64,000 bases of DNA, taken from CAZBGL01 sp964491375 (GTDB lineage Bacteria; Desulfobacterota; Deferrisomatia; Deferrisomatales; Deferrisomataceae). Positions within the stretch are counted from its first letter, which is position 1. Every line of letters starts with the position of its first letter. The translations under genes and the position numbers were made by a program. The notes below the pieces were generated by a model. It searched no databases and was not told where the DNA came from. It saw nothing but the letters and a program-made list of their open reading frames with translations. This document shows positions 16,725 to 26,418 of the stretch, one piece after another. The DNA is taken from NCBI GenBank assembly GCA_964491375.1, contig CAZBGL010000068.1:1-64000 (forward strand). The letters run 5' to 3'.

Positions 16725-17326
16725 GGCGAGGACGGGCGGGCCAGCTCCCGGAGCACGGGCATCAGCAGGCGGAGCGCCTTTCCACGGTGGCTGATCCGGT
16801 TCTTCACCTCGGGGTCGAGTTCCGCCATGGTGGCTCTCAGCTCGTCCACCCAGAAGAGGGGGTCGTACCCGAACCCCCCGGATCCCCGCGGGGCTTCCAG
16901 GATCCGGCCGTGCACGCGGGCCTCGGCGGCCACCTCCCCCCGCCCGGGAAGGGCCAGCACCATGGAACACACGAACGCGGCGGTCCGCCGCTCGGGCGGA
17001 ACGCCCCCCAGGCGCTCGAGCAGGAGCCGGTTGTTGTCCTCGTCGGTGGCGCCGGGCCCTGCGAACCGCGCGGATCGTACGCCCGGTTCCCCGCCCAGGG
17101 CGTCCACCGCCAGCCCGGAGTCGTCCGCCAGGACCGGCCTCCCGGTGACACGGGCGACGGTCCACGCCTTTTCCCGGGCGTTGGCGAGAAAGGTGTCTCC
17201 CTCTTCCCTGAGGGAGGGCGGGGTGTCCAGTGCGTCCAGACCCTCCACCCCGATTCCCGCGGGCCCGAGCGCCGCAGCGATCTCCCGCAGTTTACCCCGG
17301 TTGCCCGTGGCCACGAGCAGTTTCAC
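16721..17326 (-). CDS. rdgB: XTP/dITP pyrophosphatase RdgB
   Basis: A 201-residue HAM1/RdgB family house-cleaning enzyme that hydrolyses ITP, XTP and dITP to monophosphates. Motifs: [66 protein letters not shown] and ISHRGKAL. Start: GTG at 17326, sharing GTGA with the rph stop. The rph-rdgB pairing is widespread in bacteria. Confidence 0.96.
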   Translation of the reverse strand: MKLLVATGNRGKLREIAAALGPAGIGVEGLDALDTPPSLREEGDTFLANAREKAWTVARVTGRPVLADDSGLAVDALGGEPGVRSARFAGPGATDEDNNRLLLERLGGVPPERRTAAFVCSMVLALPGRGEVAAEARVHGRILEAPRGSGGFGYDPLFWVDELRATMAELDPEVKNRISHRGKALRLLMPVLRELARPSSP

Positions 17327-18048
17327 CCGATCTCCTCCTCCAGGGCCCGTTGCTGGACCTCCAGGAGTTGCCGGATGCCGGTCCAGGCCAGTTCCAGCAA
17401 CGCGTCGAGGTGTTCCCGGGTGAACGGCCGTTCCTCGCCCGTGGCCTGCACCTCGACAAACTCGCCCCGGCCCGTCATGACCACGTTCATGTCCAGATCC
17501 GCGGCCGAGTCCTCCCGGTAGTCCAGGTCCAACAGCGCCCGGCCGCCCACCAGGCCCACGCTCACGGCCGCCACGGCGTCCCGGACCGGGACCGTGCTGG
17601 TCACGTTGCGGGCCACGAGCGTGCGGAAGGCGTCCACCAGGGCCACATAGGCCCCGGTGATGGAGGCGGTGCGGGTGCCGCCGTCGGCCTGCAGGACGTC
17701 GCAGTCGATCCACACGGTGCGTTCGCCAAAGGCGTCCAGGTCGGTCACGGCCCGGAGCGACCGGCCGATCAAGCGCTGGATCTCCAGGGTCCGCCCTCCC
17801 TGACGGCCCCGGCTGGCCTCCCGGGGGGTGCGGGTCTCCGTGGCCCGGGGAAGCATGCCGTACTCGGCCGTGACCCACCCCCTGCCGGTCCCTTTCAGGA
17901 ACTGGGGCACCCCCTCCTCCACGCTGGCCGCGCACAACACCCGTGTCCCGCCGAGCTCGATCAGGGCGCTGCCCTCGGCGTATTTCAGCACCGCCCGCTG
18001 AATGCGGACCGGCCGGAGTTCGGCGGGTCCGCGTCCATCTGCCCGCAT
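17323..18048 (-). CDS. rph: Ribonuclease PH
   Basis: A 241-residue phosphorolytic 3'-5' exoribonuclease that trims tRNA 3' ends. Motifs include [67 protein letters not shown] and [18 protein letters not shown]. Length matches the family (about 238). ATG 18048 was chosen because it starts at the conserved R-x-D-G-R segment and has a GGAGG site upstream. It lies 22 bases after the amidase gene. Confidence 0.96.
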   Translation of the reverse strand: MRADGRGPAELRPVRIQRAVLKYAEGSALIELGGTRVLCAASVEEGVPQFLKGTGRGWVTAEYGMLPRATETRTPREASRGRQGGRTLEIQRLIGRSLRAVTDLDAFGERTVWIDCDVLQADGGTRTASITGAYVALVDAFRTLVARNVTSTVPVRDAVAAVSVGLVGGRALLDLDYREDSAADLDMNVVMTGRGEFVEVQATGEERPFTREHLDALLELAWTGIRQLLEVQQRALEEEIG

Positions 18049-18070
18049 GGCGCCTCCTGCAAGAAAGGGG

Positions 18071-18793
18071 TCAGCGGTTCTCGGGCTTCCCCGGCACGGA
18101 GGACCCGCGAAACCGTTCCACGGCCCGGGCCACGGCCTCGGCGAGGGCCAGGCGGCCGTCGCGGCTCCGGAGCCACGCCACCTCGTCGGGCCAGGCCAGG
18201 TTGCCCAGTTCCAGCACCACGGCCGGACACGCCACGGCCTGGAGGACCGGGTTGGGCAGCACCGTGATCCCGCGGTCGAAGGTGGGCACGGAGTCCCGAA
18301 GTTCCTGCCTGAGCGCCTCGGCCCACTGCAGGCTCGCGGCCCGGTAAGGGACCTGGCCCCGGTCCCAGCGGAACGGGTCTCCGGGAGGCGCATCGGGCGC
18401 CACGAACAGTTCGAAGCCACGGCTCCGGCCCCTCCCTTTCCCGGCCAAGTGGATCGCCAGGAAGAGATCCGCCTCCCGGTAGTTGGCCAGGGCCGCCCGC
18501 AGCGACGGGGCCAGGGTCTGGTCCCCCGAGCGGGTCAGGAACACCACGAGCCCACGGGCCTCGAGGCGGCGGGCCACGCTCCGGCACAGTTCCAGGGCTA
18601 CATCCTTCTCCCGTACGCCCTCCCCGGCCGCCCCGGCTTCGGCGCCCCCGTGGCCGGGGTCGAGCACCACGCGCCACGGCCGTTCGGATTGGAGCGGGGG
18701 CGCAGGCGTGCTATGCTCCACCGTGGCGCGGGCGGCCGCCGTCAGGACCCAGCAACAGACCAGAAGGATGACGGATCGTGGGGGCGCGGGCAT
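18071..18793 (-). CDS. N-acetylmuramoyl-L-alanine amidase (Amidase_3)
   Basis: A 240-residue secreted zinc amidase that cleaves the bond between muramic acid and the stem peptide. A signal peptide covers about 1-25. Zinc and catalytic residues are His in LDPGHGG, Glu in REKDVALEL, His in [10 protein letters not shown] and Glu in VVLELGNL. No AMIN or LysM domain is present, so it is a minimal AmiC-type enzyme. ATG 18793 is preceded by an in-frame GTG at 18796; a ribosome site is weak for both. First gene of the transcript leading to rph, rdgB and the small membrane protein. Confidence 0.92.
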   Translation of the reverse strand: MPAPPRSVILLVCCWVLTAAARATVEHSTPAPPLQSERPWRVVLDPGHGGAEAGAAGEGVREKDVALELCRSVARRLEARGLVVFLTRSGDQTLAPSLRAALANYREADLFLAIHLAGKGRGRSRGFELFVAPDAPPGDPFRWDRGQVPYRAASLQWAEALRQELRDSVPTFDRGITVLPNPVLQAVACPAVVLELGNLAWPDEVAWLRSRDGRLALAEAVARAVERFRGSSVPGKPENR

Positions 18794-18820
18794 CACAGGG
18801 CCGGAGAAAAGATGGCGGCC

Positions 18821-18849
18821 ATGCTAGCCCAGGGGAAACGCGCTGTCAA
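18821..18849 (-). promoter_or_regulatory. Strong promoter for amidase-rph-rdgB
   Basis: TTGACA, 17 bases and TAGCAT form a near-consensus sigma-70-type promoter about 28 bases before the amidase start, giving a very short leader. Confidence 0.65.
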
Positions 18850-18882
18850 TTGAGGGTGTTGCGCGGGAGGAGGGTGGTGGCC

Positions 18883-19260
18883 ATGTGGCGCAAGACACTG
18901 GTCGCGGCGTTTCTGGTGGTGTGGGCGTGGAATGCGTGGCCGGGGGGCGCCGATCCCATCGTGGAGGAGGCGCGCCGGTCGGGAAGACCCGTCTTCGCGG
19001 AGTTCGTGTCCAAGACCTGCCCTGCGTGCGACGAACTGCGCCCCGTCGTGGACCGGGTGCTGGAGCGCTTCCCCGGCTTCGTCCACCGGATCTACGACGC
19101 GGACGAAGAAAAGGAACTGGCGAGACGTTACGGCGTGAAGTGCGTGCCGGTGATCGTGATCGTGGACCCGGAGGGCCGCGTGCGGTTCAACCAGGTGGGG
19201 TTCTGGACGGAGGAAGAACTCGTGGACATCCTCCGCACAGCAGGCCGGGAATCCCGTTGA
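18883..19260 (+). CDS. Periplasmic thioredoxin-like protein
   Basis: A 125-residue protein with a signal peptide (about 1-22) and a thioredoxin fold. The redox motif is CPAC (Cys46, Cys49) in SKTCPACDEL, and the cis-Pro is in VKCVPVIVIV. It would reduce or isomerise periplasmic disulfides, for instance in cytochrome maturation. An extra Cys sits before the cis-Pro. ATG 18883 has GGAGGAGGG eight bases upstream. Divergent from the amidase gene. Confidence 0.88.
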   Translation: MWRKTLVAAFLVVWAWNAWPGGADPIVEEARRSGRPVFAEFVSKTCPACDELRPVVDRVLERFPGFVHRIYDADEEKELARRYGVKCVPVIVIVDPEGRVRFNQVGFWTEEELVDILRTAGRESR

Positions 19261-19285
19261 CACCCCCCGGGGTCGTGTCTAGGTT
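19257..19285 (+). promoter_or_regulatory. Promoter for dnaJ-hspR-like
   Basis: TTGACA overlaps the thioredoxin stop codon. With a 17-base spacer it leads to TAGGTT, about 45 bases before dnaJ. I found no CIRCE or HAIR-type (CTTGAGT-N7-ACTCAAG) operator near it. Confidence 0.55.
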
Positions 19286-19336
19286 TCCGGCCTGCGGCCG
19301 GGCACCTGCCCGGACCCCAGGCACGGAGAGGGCGCG

Positions 19337-20389
19337 ATGGCCAAGCGGGACTACTACGAGGTGCTCGGTGTGGGCCGCAACGCGAGCACCGAGGAGATCA
19401 AGAAGGCCTACCGGAAACTGGCCCGCAAGTACCATCCGGACGTGAATCCCGGCGACAAACGGGCCGAGGAGCGGTTCAAGGAGATCTCGGAGGCCTACGA
19501 GGTCCTGTCCGATCCCGAGAAGCGCAAGCAGTACGATGCCCTGGGACACGGGGCGTTTCAGGGTTTCCAGGGCGGCGGGGCCGCCTGGGAGGACTTCGGG
19601 TCCAAGGGCTTCGGCCCCGGCGGATTCGACTTTTCCGATCTGTTCGGCGACCTGTTCGGCGAAGGCGAACCGTTCGGACGACGGGGGCCCCGGAAGGGGG
19701 CGGACCTCGAGTACGAGCTCACGGTGGATTTCCGTGAGGCGGTGCTGGGCACGGAGAAGGAGATCTCCTTCCAGCGCCGGGCGCCCTGCCCGGACTGTTC
19801 GGGAACCGGGTACCGGCCGGGTAGCGGCGGGGGGACGTGCGGGCAGTGTCGGGGGACCGGCACGGTGCGATCGACCCGGGGCATCCTGAGCGTGCAGCAG
19901 ACGTGCCCCCGGTGCGGGGGGAGCGGCCGGCTCCCGGGCACTCCGTGCGGCCGGTGCCGGGGCAGCGGCGCCGTGCCCAGGGCCGAACGGATCCGGGTGC
20001 GCATTCCCCCGGGGGTGGACGAGGGCTCCAGGGTGCGGGTTGCGGGCCGGGGGGAGGCCGGGCCGGCCGGGGGGCCCCCGGGCGATCTCTACATCCGCAT
20101 CCGGGTGCGGCCCGACCCCCGTTTCCGCAGGGAGGGGGACAATCTGGTGACCACGGTGCGGGTTCCCCTGCTCGACGCGCTCCTGGGCGGCACGGTGGAG
20201 GTGCCCACCCTCGACCGGCCGGTTCGGATGAAGGTGCCGCCCGGCACCCAGAACGGCCAGCGTTTCCGCCTGCGAGGAAAAGGGGTGCCGGGCCGGGGGG
20301 ATCTGTACGCCGAGGTCCAGGTGGAGATTCCCAAGCGGATCGACCCCGAGGTGCGGAGCGTCCTGGAGGGGCTCCGGGGGCGGCTCTGA
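19337..20389 (+). CDS. dnaJ: DnaJ co-chaperone
   Basis: A 350-residue Hsp40. The J domain (1-70) carries HPD in [12 protein letters not shown]-rich region (about 75-120) follows. The zinc domain has all four CxxCxGxG motifs ([32 protein letters not shown]), and the C-terminal substrate domains contain the usual FRLRGKGVP. It stimulates DnaK. No dnaK or grpE is nearby. The partner downstream is a MerR/HspR-type regulator, an arrangement seen where HspR or CbpM-like proteins control or modulate DnaJ. Confidence 0.95.
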   Translation: MAKRDYYEVLGVGRNASTEEIKKAYRKLARKYHPDVNPGDKRAEERFKEISEAYEVLSDPEKRKQYDALGHGAFQGFQGGGAAWEDFGSKGFGPGGFDFSDLFGDLFGEGEPFGRRGPRKGADLEYELTVDFREAVLGTEKEISFQRRAPCPDCSGTGYRPGSGGGTCGQCRGTGTVRSTRGILSVQQTCPRCGGSGRLPGTPCGRCRGSGAVPRAERIRVRIPPGVDEGSRVRVAGRGEAGPAGGPPGDLYIRIRVRPDPRFRREGDNLVTTVRVPLLDALLGGTVEVPTLDRPVRMKVPPGTQNGQRFRLRGKGVPGRGDLYAEVQVEIPKRIDPEVRSVLEGLRGRL

Positions 20390-20410
20390 GACCCGACCGG
20401 AGGTGCGGGG

Positions 20411-20800
20411 ATGCGCAAGGCGGTCAAGCTGTACCGGATCCGCGAGGTCGTGGAGGCCACGGGGGTGAGCCGCAGGACGCTCCGGATGTACGTGGAGGCG
20501 GGTTTGATCGAGCCCGCGGCACGGGAGGGTCGCAGCCCCCTGTTCGACGAGCAGGCGCTCGAGACCGTGCGCCGCATCCGGAGGATCCGGGAGGACCTGG
20601 GAGTGAACCTGGCGGGGATCCAGGTGATTCTCGAGATGCGGCGCAAGATCGAGGAACTCCAGCAGAGCCTGGACGAGGTGGTGCGGTTCGTGCGCGAAGA
20701 GCTGCGTGCCGAACTGGAGCACTACCTGCGCCGCCGTGAAAAGGCGGTGGTGCCCAAGCCCCTCGGAAGGCCTCCCAAGCCCTGGGACGACGGAGCGTAG
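20411..20800 (+). CDS. HspR/MerR-family regulator next to dnaJ
   Basis: A 129-residue protein. A winged helix of MerR type (about 6-75; YRIREVVEATGVSRRTLRMY, then EAGLIEP) is followed by a coiled segment (about 80-110) and a basic Pro-rich tail. It lies 21 bases after dnaJ and is probably co-transcribed. By homology to HspR it may repress heat-shock genes with chaperone feedback, but a CbpM-like modulator of DnaJ is equally possible. The gene overlaps no other; comEC starts 13 bases later. Confidence 0.85.
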   Translation: MRKAVKLYRIREVVEATGVSRRTLRMYVEAGLIEPAAREGRSPLFDEQALETVRRIRRIREDLGVNLAGIQVILEMRRKIEELQQSLDEVVRFVREELRAELEHYLRRREKAVVPKPLGRPPKPWDDGA

Positions 20801-20813
20801 CCCCTCCGGGCCC

Positions 20814-23243
20814 ATGGGGACGGTCCGGGATCCCCGCCTGGTTCCGGTTGCCGCCCTGCTCGCCTACGCCGGGGGGATGTGGGCCGCCCGCAGCCCCGGC
20901 GTGGGATGGCTGCTTGCGGCGGCCGGGGCGTGCCTGGGGTTCGCCGGGGCCCGGCGCTCGGCGGGGGTGCTCGGCTTCCTGGCCCTGGGCCTGCTGGCCG
21001 CCGCAGGCCGGTGGAACGCACCGGAGGCCCCCGGGGGGTCCCTCCCCCTCGAGCGACCCCTGCGAGTGCGGGGCCGGGTGGTGGACGACCCCCGGCCCAC
21101 CGAAGACGGATTCCGGTGCCTCGTGGAGGTGGCCGCGGTGGCCCCGGCCGAGCCGGGACCGTGGAAACGGGCCCGGGGCCGGGTGTTGCTGCGCATCCGG
21201 GGCCGGCCTCCGGACGCGCCGGCCCGCGGTGACGAGGTGGTGTTCCGGTCCCGCCTGCGTCCTCCGCTGGCCTTTCGAAACCCGGGGTCGGAAGGCTACC
21301 GTGCGTATCTCCGGCGCCGGGGGGTGGTGGCCCGGGCTTCGGCCCGGTGGCCGGGCCAGGTGCTCGTCGCGGCTCCGGGGCCCCGGGGACCGCCCCTCCT
21401 CCGCTGGCGCCGGGCTCTCACCCGGGCCGTGCGCGCCGCCGCGCCCGGAGCGGGCGGAGCGGTGCTGGCCGCCGTGACCACCGGGGACCGCTCCGGGCTG
21501 GATCCCGGTCTGCGGGACCTCCTGCGCCGGACCGGTACGGCCCACCTCGTGGCCATTTCGGGGCTCCATCTGGCCGCGGCGGCCCTTCTCCTGACACCCC
21601 TTGCCCGACGAATTCTGCTGCGTTTCGCTCCCTCCGTATTTCTGGCGTACCCCGTTGAACCCGTTGCCCGGCTGGCCGCGCTCCCCGTGCTCGTGGGCTA
21701 CGCGGCCCTGTCCGGGTGGCAGGTGAGCACGGTGCGGGCCCTCGTGATGCTGGCCCTCCTCCTGGTGGCCGGAGCGCTGGCCCGGCCCACGGCGGTGCCG
21801 TCCGTGCTGGCGTCCACGGCCCTGGTGATCGGTCTGGCCGCGCCCGGGGCGCTCGCGGACCCGGGGTTGCACCTGTCCTTGGCCGCCCTTGCGGGCATCT
21901 TCTGGCTGGGGCCCAGGATCGAGGCGCTGGGCAGGAGTCCCGGGGGCCCCCTGGAAATGCGCGCGTCGGCCCGAGGGGGGCTCGCGCGGATCGGAGGAGG
22001 GGTGCTGGCCCGCGTGCGGAACCTTGCGGCGGCGAGCACCGGCGCGGCCCTGGCCACCCTGCCGGTCACGGTGTTCCATTTCGGGTCCGCCCCCCTCGCA
22101 GGCATCGCGCTCAACGTGGTGTCGGTGCCCCTGGTGGGGTACCTGGGCGTTCCCCTGGGGCTGGCCGGGGTGGTTCTCCATCCGGTCGCCCCGGCCGCGG
22201 CCGCATGGCTCTGGAGGGGGGGCGGTCGGGTTCTGGATCTGTGGCTCCGGGGGGTTGCCGCAATCGCCCCCGGAACCCCGCCCCTCTGGCCCGGTGCGGG
22301 TACGCTCGCCGGGCTCGCGGGATGGAGCGCGGTGGTGGGGGGAGCGGGGGTGGCCCTGGGTGCGAAAAGGAACCGCAGGCGCGGTCTTGTCGTCGCGGTG
22401 GCCGGCATGGGGCTCGTGCTGGCCCCGGGGGTGGCCCGGGAGTTCGTCGCCCGCACGGACCCCCGGGTGCACGTATGGGTGCTGGACGTGGGCCAGGGCC
22501 AGGCCGTGGCGCTCCGCCTGCCGGGCGGGCGGTGGATGATGGTGGACGGGGGCGGGTTCCCCGGCACGTCCTTTGACGTGGGAGCCCGGGTGGTGAGGCC
22601 TGCCCTGGAGGCCCTGGGGGCGCGGCGCCTGTGGGTGGTGGTGTCCACCCATCCCCACCCCGACCACGTGGCCGGGCTTCCCTCGCTGGTGCGCTGGGGC
22701 CGGCCCCAGGAGGTGTGGCTCCCGGCCTCCTTCCGGGGAGATGGCCGGTACGGTTCCCTCTTGGAGGCCGCGGCCCGCAGTGGGGCAAGGGCCGTCTGGA
22801 TCGGCCCGGCCGGCATTGTGAGGCACGGTCGGGGGTGGGCGGTCCGGGCCGCAGCACCCGAGGGGGTCACCGACAACGACCGGAGCCTGGCGTTGCGGGT
22901 GTCCGCGGCCGGGCGGGCCGTGCTCCTGCCGGGGGACCTGGAGCGGGAGGGACAGGAGACCCTGCTGGCCTCGGGGTTTCCGGTGCGGGCCGACGTACTC
23001 GTGGCGCCCCACCACGGTGCGTCCGACGCCACGTGGCCGTACTTCCTGCGGCGGGTGCGTCCGCAAGCCGTGGTGATCTCGGCCGGGAGCAGGCCGGGGT
23101 TGCCCTCTCCTTCCTTCGGAGAGGCGGCCCGGAGTCTGGGCGTGGACGTGGTGTCCACCCGCGCGCGCGGATGCGTGCACGTGTGGTTCGGGCCGGGAGG
23201 GTGGGGGATCCGCGGTTTCGTTGACACCTTTGGGGGTATCTGA
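20814..23243 (+). CDS. comEC: ComEC/Rec2 DNA-uptake channel
   Basis: An 809-residue inner-membrane protein. N-terminal helices flank an OB-like DUF4131 region (about 55-170). The Competence membrane domain (about 215-510) contains HLVAISGLHLAAAALL. A C-terminal metallo-beta-lactamase domain (about 550-805) carries VLDVGQGQAVALRLP, the metal motif STHPHPDHVAGL and APHHGASDATW. It is thought to pass single-stranded DNA into the cytosol. ATG 20814 was chosen since upstream in-frame codons lie within the regulator gene. Pilus and ComEA genes are not here. Confidence 0.94.
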   Translation: MGTVRDPRLVPVAALLAYAGGMWAARSPGVGWLLAAAGACLGFAGARRSAGVLGFLALGLLAAAGRWNAPEAPGGSLPLERPLRVRGRVVDDPRPTEDGFRCLVEVAAVAPAEPGPWKRARGRVLLRIRGRPPDAPARGDEVVFRSRLRPPLAFRNPGSEGYRAYLRRRGVVARASARWPGQVLVAAPGPRGPPLLRWRRALTRAVRAAAPGAGGAVLAAVTTGDRSGLDPGLRDLLRRTGTAHLVAISGLHLAAAALLLTPLARRILLRFAPSVFLAYPVEPVARLAALPVLVGYAALSGWQVSTVRALVMLALLLVAGALARPTAVPSVLASTALVIGLAAPGALADPGLHLSLAALAGIFWLGPRIEALGRSPGGPLEMRASARGGLARIGGGVLARVRNLAAASTGAALATLPVTVFHFGSAPLAGIALNVVSVPLVGYLGVPLGLAGVVLHPVAPAAAAWLWRGGGRVLDLWLRGVAAIAPGTPPLWPGAGTLAGLAGWSAVVGGAGVALGAKRNRRRGLVVAVAGMGLVLAPGVAREFVARTDPRVHVWVLDVGQGQAVALRLPGGRWMMVDGGGFPGTSFDVGARVVRPALEALGARRLWVVVSTHPHPDHVAGLPSLVRWGRPQEVWLPASFRGDGRYGSLLEAAARSGARAVWIGPAGIVRHGRGWAVRAAAPEGVTDNDRSLALRVSAAGRAVLLPGDLEREGQETLLASGFPVRADVLVAPHHGASDATWPYFLRRVRPQAVVISAGSRPGLPSPSFGEAARSLGVDVVSTRARGCVHVWFGPGGWGIRGFVDTFGGI

Positions 23244-23249
23244 TACGTT
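23221..23249 (+). promoter_or_regulatory. Promoter for the REC-GGDEF gene
   Basis: TTGACA lies inside the last codons of comEC, then a 17-base spacer and TACGTT; the start codon is about 28 bases further on. Confidence 0.5.
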
Positions 23250-23277
23250 CACGGTTCATTCGCTAGGTCGGGACCCC

Positions 23278-24654
23278 ATGCAGCCTCCCTCTCTTCTCGT
23301 CGTTGACGACGACGCTTTCTTCCGAACGTTCTGCGCCGACATCCTTCGCCAAGAGGGGTTCGAGGTCCAGGCCGCGGCGTCCGGCCGCGAGGCCCTGGAA
23401 TGGCTGGGGCGGCGGGCGTTCGACCTGGTCCTGGCCGACATCTACATGCCCGGGATGACCGGCCTGGAGCTCCTCCAGGCCGTGAAGGCCCGCAGCCCGG
23501 CGCTGGACGTGATCATCATGACCGGGTACGCGTCCATTGATACCGCGGTGCGGGCCCTCAAGCACGGCGCGGCGGACTACCTGCGGAAGCCCTTTGCGGC
23601 GCAGGAGCTCGTGGCCGTGGTGGAGGCGGTGCTGGCACAGCAGCGGCTGTGCCGGGAGCACGAACGGCTCAAGCGGCAGCTCGAGCTGTACCAGCTCTCG
23701 CGGGCCTTTGTGGGCGTGGAGGACCCCGACCGGGTGCTGCGCCTGGGGCTGGAGGCGGTGTGCAACGCCACGGGATGCCCGGCCGGGGTCGTGCTGCTGG
23801 CCGGTCCGGACGGGCCGCCCGTGGTGGCCCGTTTCCGGGGACTCGAAAGAGACGGGGCGGAAGAGGTGGCCCGCCACCTCGGTGGGCACGGGCTGCTCCG
23901 GGTCGCGGATCGGCCCCGGATCCTGGGACGGGGGTGGTTGGGCCGCGTGCGGGAAACGCCGCCCCGGGGAATGCGCGAGGCCCTCTGCCTGCCCTTCCGG
24001 GTGGTGGGCGGCGGGAACGGCTGGTTCGTGGTGTGGCGGCCTGGGGGAGGGGCGAGGATCGGCCAGGAGGCCGTGGAGAACGGCCGGTTCCTGGTCCGGC
24101 AGGTGGAGTTCGCGTACGAGGCCGCAAGCCGTTTCCAGGAGGCCCGGCGGCTGGCCTATATCGACCCGCTCACGGACCTCTACAACGCGCGGTATCTGGA
24201 AAAGGTCCTGGACGACAGCATCGAGGAGTCCCGGCGCACGGGGCAACCGTTCAGCCTGCTCTTCCTCGATCTGGATCGGTTCAAGGAGATCAACGACGCC
24301 CACGGCCACCTGGTGGGAGGCAAGGTGCTGATCGAGGTGAGCCGGGTGCTGGCCTCGAACCTCCGGGAGCGCGACGTGCTGGTCCGGTACGGGGGCGACG
24401 AGTTCGTGGTGGTGCTGCCCGGGGCGGGGCCGGACGAGGCCACCGAGGTGGCCGAGCGCATCCGGGCGGCGGTGCGGGACCACCGGTTCCTGGGCCGCGA
24501 GGGCCGGGACATCCGGCTCACCGCCTCGGTGGGGGTGGCCACGTTCCCGGAAGACGCCCGGAGCCGGGAGGAGTTGATCGACCGGGCCGACCGGGCCATG
24601 TACCGGAACAAGGACCAGATCCGGGATTCCATCTACATGGCCCGGGTTCTCTGA
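23278..24654 (+). CDS. Response regulator diguanylate cyclase (REC-GAF-GGDEF)
   Basis: A 458-residue protein. The receiver domain (1-125) has Asp54 in LADIYMPG. A GAF-like domain (about 140-285) is followed by a GGDEF domain with an intact active site GGDEF at 372-376. The inhibitory site RERD (363-366) is placed exactly five residues before it, so product feedback by c-di-GMP is expected. It makes c-di-GMP on phosphorylation, opposing the HD-GYP protein elsewhere in the window. ATG 23278 begins directly at the receiver domain. No adjacent kinase gene. Confidence 0.93.
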   Translation: MQPPSLLVVDDDAFFRTFCADILRQEGFEVQAAASGREALEWLGRRAFDLVLADIYMPGMTGLELLQAVKARSPALDVIIMTGYASIDTAVRALKHGAADYLRKPFAAQELVAVVEAVLAQQRLCREHERLKRQLELYQLSRAFVGVEDPDRVLRLGLEAVCNATGCPAGVVLLAGPDGPPVVARFRGLERDGAEEVARHLGGHGLLRVADRPRILGRGWLGRVRETPPRGMREALCLPFRVVGGGNGWFVVWRPGGGARIGQEAVENGRFLVRQVEFAYEAASRFQEARRLAYIDPLTDLYNARYLEKVLDDSIEESRRTGQPFSLLFLDLDRFKEINDAHGHLVGGKVLIEVSRVLASNLRERDVLVRYGGDEFVVVLPGAGPDEATEVAERIRAAVRDHRFLGREGRDIRLTASVGVATFPEDARSREELIDRADRAMYRNKDQIRDSIYMARVL

Positions 24655-24669
24655 GTCGGAAGGGACGCC

Positions 24670-25938
24670 ATGGAGTTCCGCAAGCTGAAGGGATTCCGGG
24701 ACATCCTCCCGGAAGAGAGCCCCCGGTGGCAGCGGGTGGAGGCGGTCAGCCGCGCGGTGTTCTCCCGGTACGGGTACGAGGAGGTGCGCCTGCCCCTGCT
24801 GGAGGACACCGCCCTGTTCCGTCGTTCCATCGGTGAGTCCACGGACATCGTGGAAAAGGAGATGTACACGTTCGTGGACACCGGCGGGCACTCCGTCACG
24901 CTCCGGCCCGAGGGTACGGCGTCGGCGGTGCGCGCATACCTGGAAAACGGATTCCACCGGTCCAACCCCCGGGTGCGGTGGTATTACATGGGGCCCATGT
25001 TCCGGAGGGAACGCCCCCAGAAGGGACGGCTGCGGCAGTTCCACCAGGTGGGCGCGGAGTGCTTCGGGTGGGCCGAGCCGGAGGCGGACGCCGAGGTGCT
25101 GTTCCTCCTGTGGGACCTGTTCCAGGCCCTGGGGCTGGGGGGACGGGTGCGGCTGGAGCTGAACACCCTCGGCTGCCGGGACGACCGACGGGCGTACGTG
25201 GAGCGCCTCCGGGAGGCCCTGGAACGGCATCGGGATGCGTTGTGCGCCGACTGCCGGCGGCGGTTGTCCACGAATCCCCTGCGGGTACTCGACTGCAAAT
25301 CGGACCGGTGCCGCGAGGCCACGTCCGAGGCGCCCCGCATCACGGACAGCGTGTGCGCCGAGTGCTCCGGGCACTTCGGCCGGGTCTGCGCGGTCCTGGA
25401 GGCGGGGGGGGTTCCGTACGCCGTGAACCCCCGGATGGTCCGCGGTCTCGACTACTACAACCGCACCACGTTCGAATTGCTGGCCGAGGGACTGGGGGCC
25501 CAGAACGCCGTGGCGGCCGGGGGGCGGTACGACGGGCTCTCCGAGGTGTTCGGCGGGCCCCGGGTGCCCGCCCTCGGGTTCGCCGCTGGCGTGGAGCGGA
25601 TCGTGCTGCTGATGGATCCCGGCGCGGCGGGACGAGCCGGCCCCGACGGGTACTGGGTGTTCCGGGGGCCCGAAGCGCTCGAACGGGCCATGGTGCTCCG
25701 CAGGGACCTGGCCCGTCAGGGGATCGCAACGGAGATCGACTTCGCCGCCCGGAGCTTCAAGGCACAGATGCGGGCTGCGGACCGGCGCGGGGCCCGGTTC
25801 GCCCTGATCCTGGCCGAGGACGAGCTCGCCGGCGGAACGGTGACCGTCAAGGACATGGGCTCCGGCGAACAACAGGGGGTTCCGGCGGAACGGCTGGGCT
25901 CCTTCCTGCGAGAGGCGACTTCCCGGGAACCGTCTTGA
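24670..25938 (+). CDS. hisS: Histidyl-tRNA synthetase
   Basis: A 422-residue class II synthetase. Motif 1 begins at GFRDILPEES. Motif 2 includes RWYYMGPMFRRERPQKGRLRQFHQVGAE. The histidine-specific loop is RGLDYYNRTTFE, followed by GGRYDGL and motif 3 ALGFAAGVERI. The C-terminal anticodon domain ends with LAEDELAGGTVTVKDM. Length normal. It lies 15 bases after the diguanylate cyclase gene. Confidence 0.97.
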   Translation: MEFRKLKGFRDILPEESPRWQRVEAVSRAVFSRYGYEEVRLPLLEDTALFRRSIGESTDIVEKEMYTFVDTGGHSVTLRPEGTASAVRAYLENGFHRSNPRVRWYYMGPMFRRERPQKGRLRQFHQVGAECFGWAEPEADAEVLFLLWDLFQALGLGGRVRLELNTLGCRDDRRAYVERLREALERHRDALCADCRRRLSTNPLRVLDCKSDRCREATSEAPRITDSVCAECSGHFGRVCAVLEAGGVPYAVNPRMVRGLDYYNRTTFELLAEGLGAQNAVAAGGRYDGLSEVFGGPRVPALGFAAGVERIVLLMDPGAAGRAGPDGYWVFRGPEALERAMVLRRDLARQGIATEIDFAARSFKAQMRAADRRGARFALILAEDELAGGTVTVKDMGSGEQQGVPAERLGSFLREATSREPS

Positions 25939-25956
25939 CGAAAGGGATGGGCTGCC

Positions 25957-26328
25957 ATGAGGCTGCATCGGTTCGCCCCTGTGTGCGCAGTGATCCTCGC
26001 CGTGGTGTTGTGGGTGCCGGCCCGGGCCGGCACGTGCATCGACGGGGGGTGCCATCAGGACACGGTGGCTCCCAAGTACCTGCACGGCCCGGTGGCGGCC
26101 GAGGCGGCCGGCGTGGAAGGGTGCGTTTCCTGCCACGTGCCCGCCGGCGCGGCGTGCACGCCGAGCAAGGGGGGACGGTACCGGTTCAAGACGCGCAAGG
26201 AGCGCCTGTGTCTGCTGTGCCACGAAAGGGGCACCGGCACCCAGCACACCCGGGCCGGCGGGAAGTGCCTCTCCTGCCACGACCCCCACGGAAGCAACTC
26301 CAGTTACAAGCTCATGCGGGCGGGTTGA
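25957..26328 (+). CDS. Small periplasmic multiheme c-type cytochrome
   Basis: A 123-residue protein with a signal peptide (about 1-24). There are three canonical heme motifs, CVSCH (56-60), CLLCH (85-89) and CLSCH (104-108). An additional CIDGGCH (27-33) is a CX4CH variant. Extra histidines (His43, His97, His111) could be axial ligands. The CLSCHDPHG end resembles doubled-CxxCH/NrfB-like cytochromes. It probably carries electrons in the periplasm. It sits between hisS and aspS, an odd location; a 90-base spacer precedes aspS. Confidence 0.85.
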   Translation: MRLHRFAPVCAVILAVVLWVPARAGTCIDGGCHQDTVAPKYLHGPVAAEAAGVEGCVSCHVPAGAACTPSKGGRYRFKTRKERLCLLCHERGTGTQHTRAGGKCLSCHDPHGSNSSYKLMRAG

Positions 26329-26418
26329 TCCCGGCCCGCCCCCCGGCGGTCTGTGCCGGCCCGGGGGACATCCCGGTCCTGCGTTCGCGTACGTTCAGAG
26401 GAGAAGGAGGAGACGACT

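Noticed and set aside
19257..19336. HspR-type HAIR or CIRCE operator before dnaJ
   Set aside because: Neither CTTGAGT-N7-ACTCAAG nor TTAGCACTC-N9-GAGTGCTAA is present.
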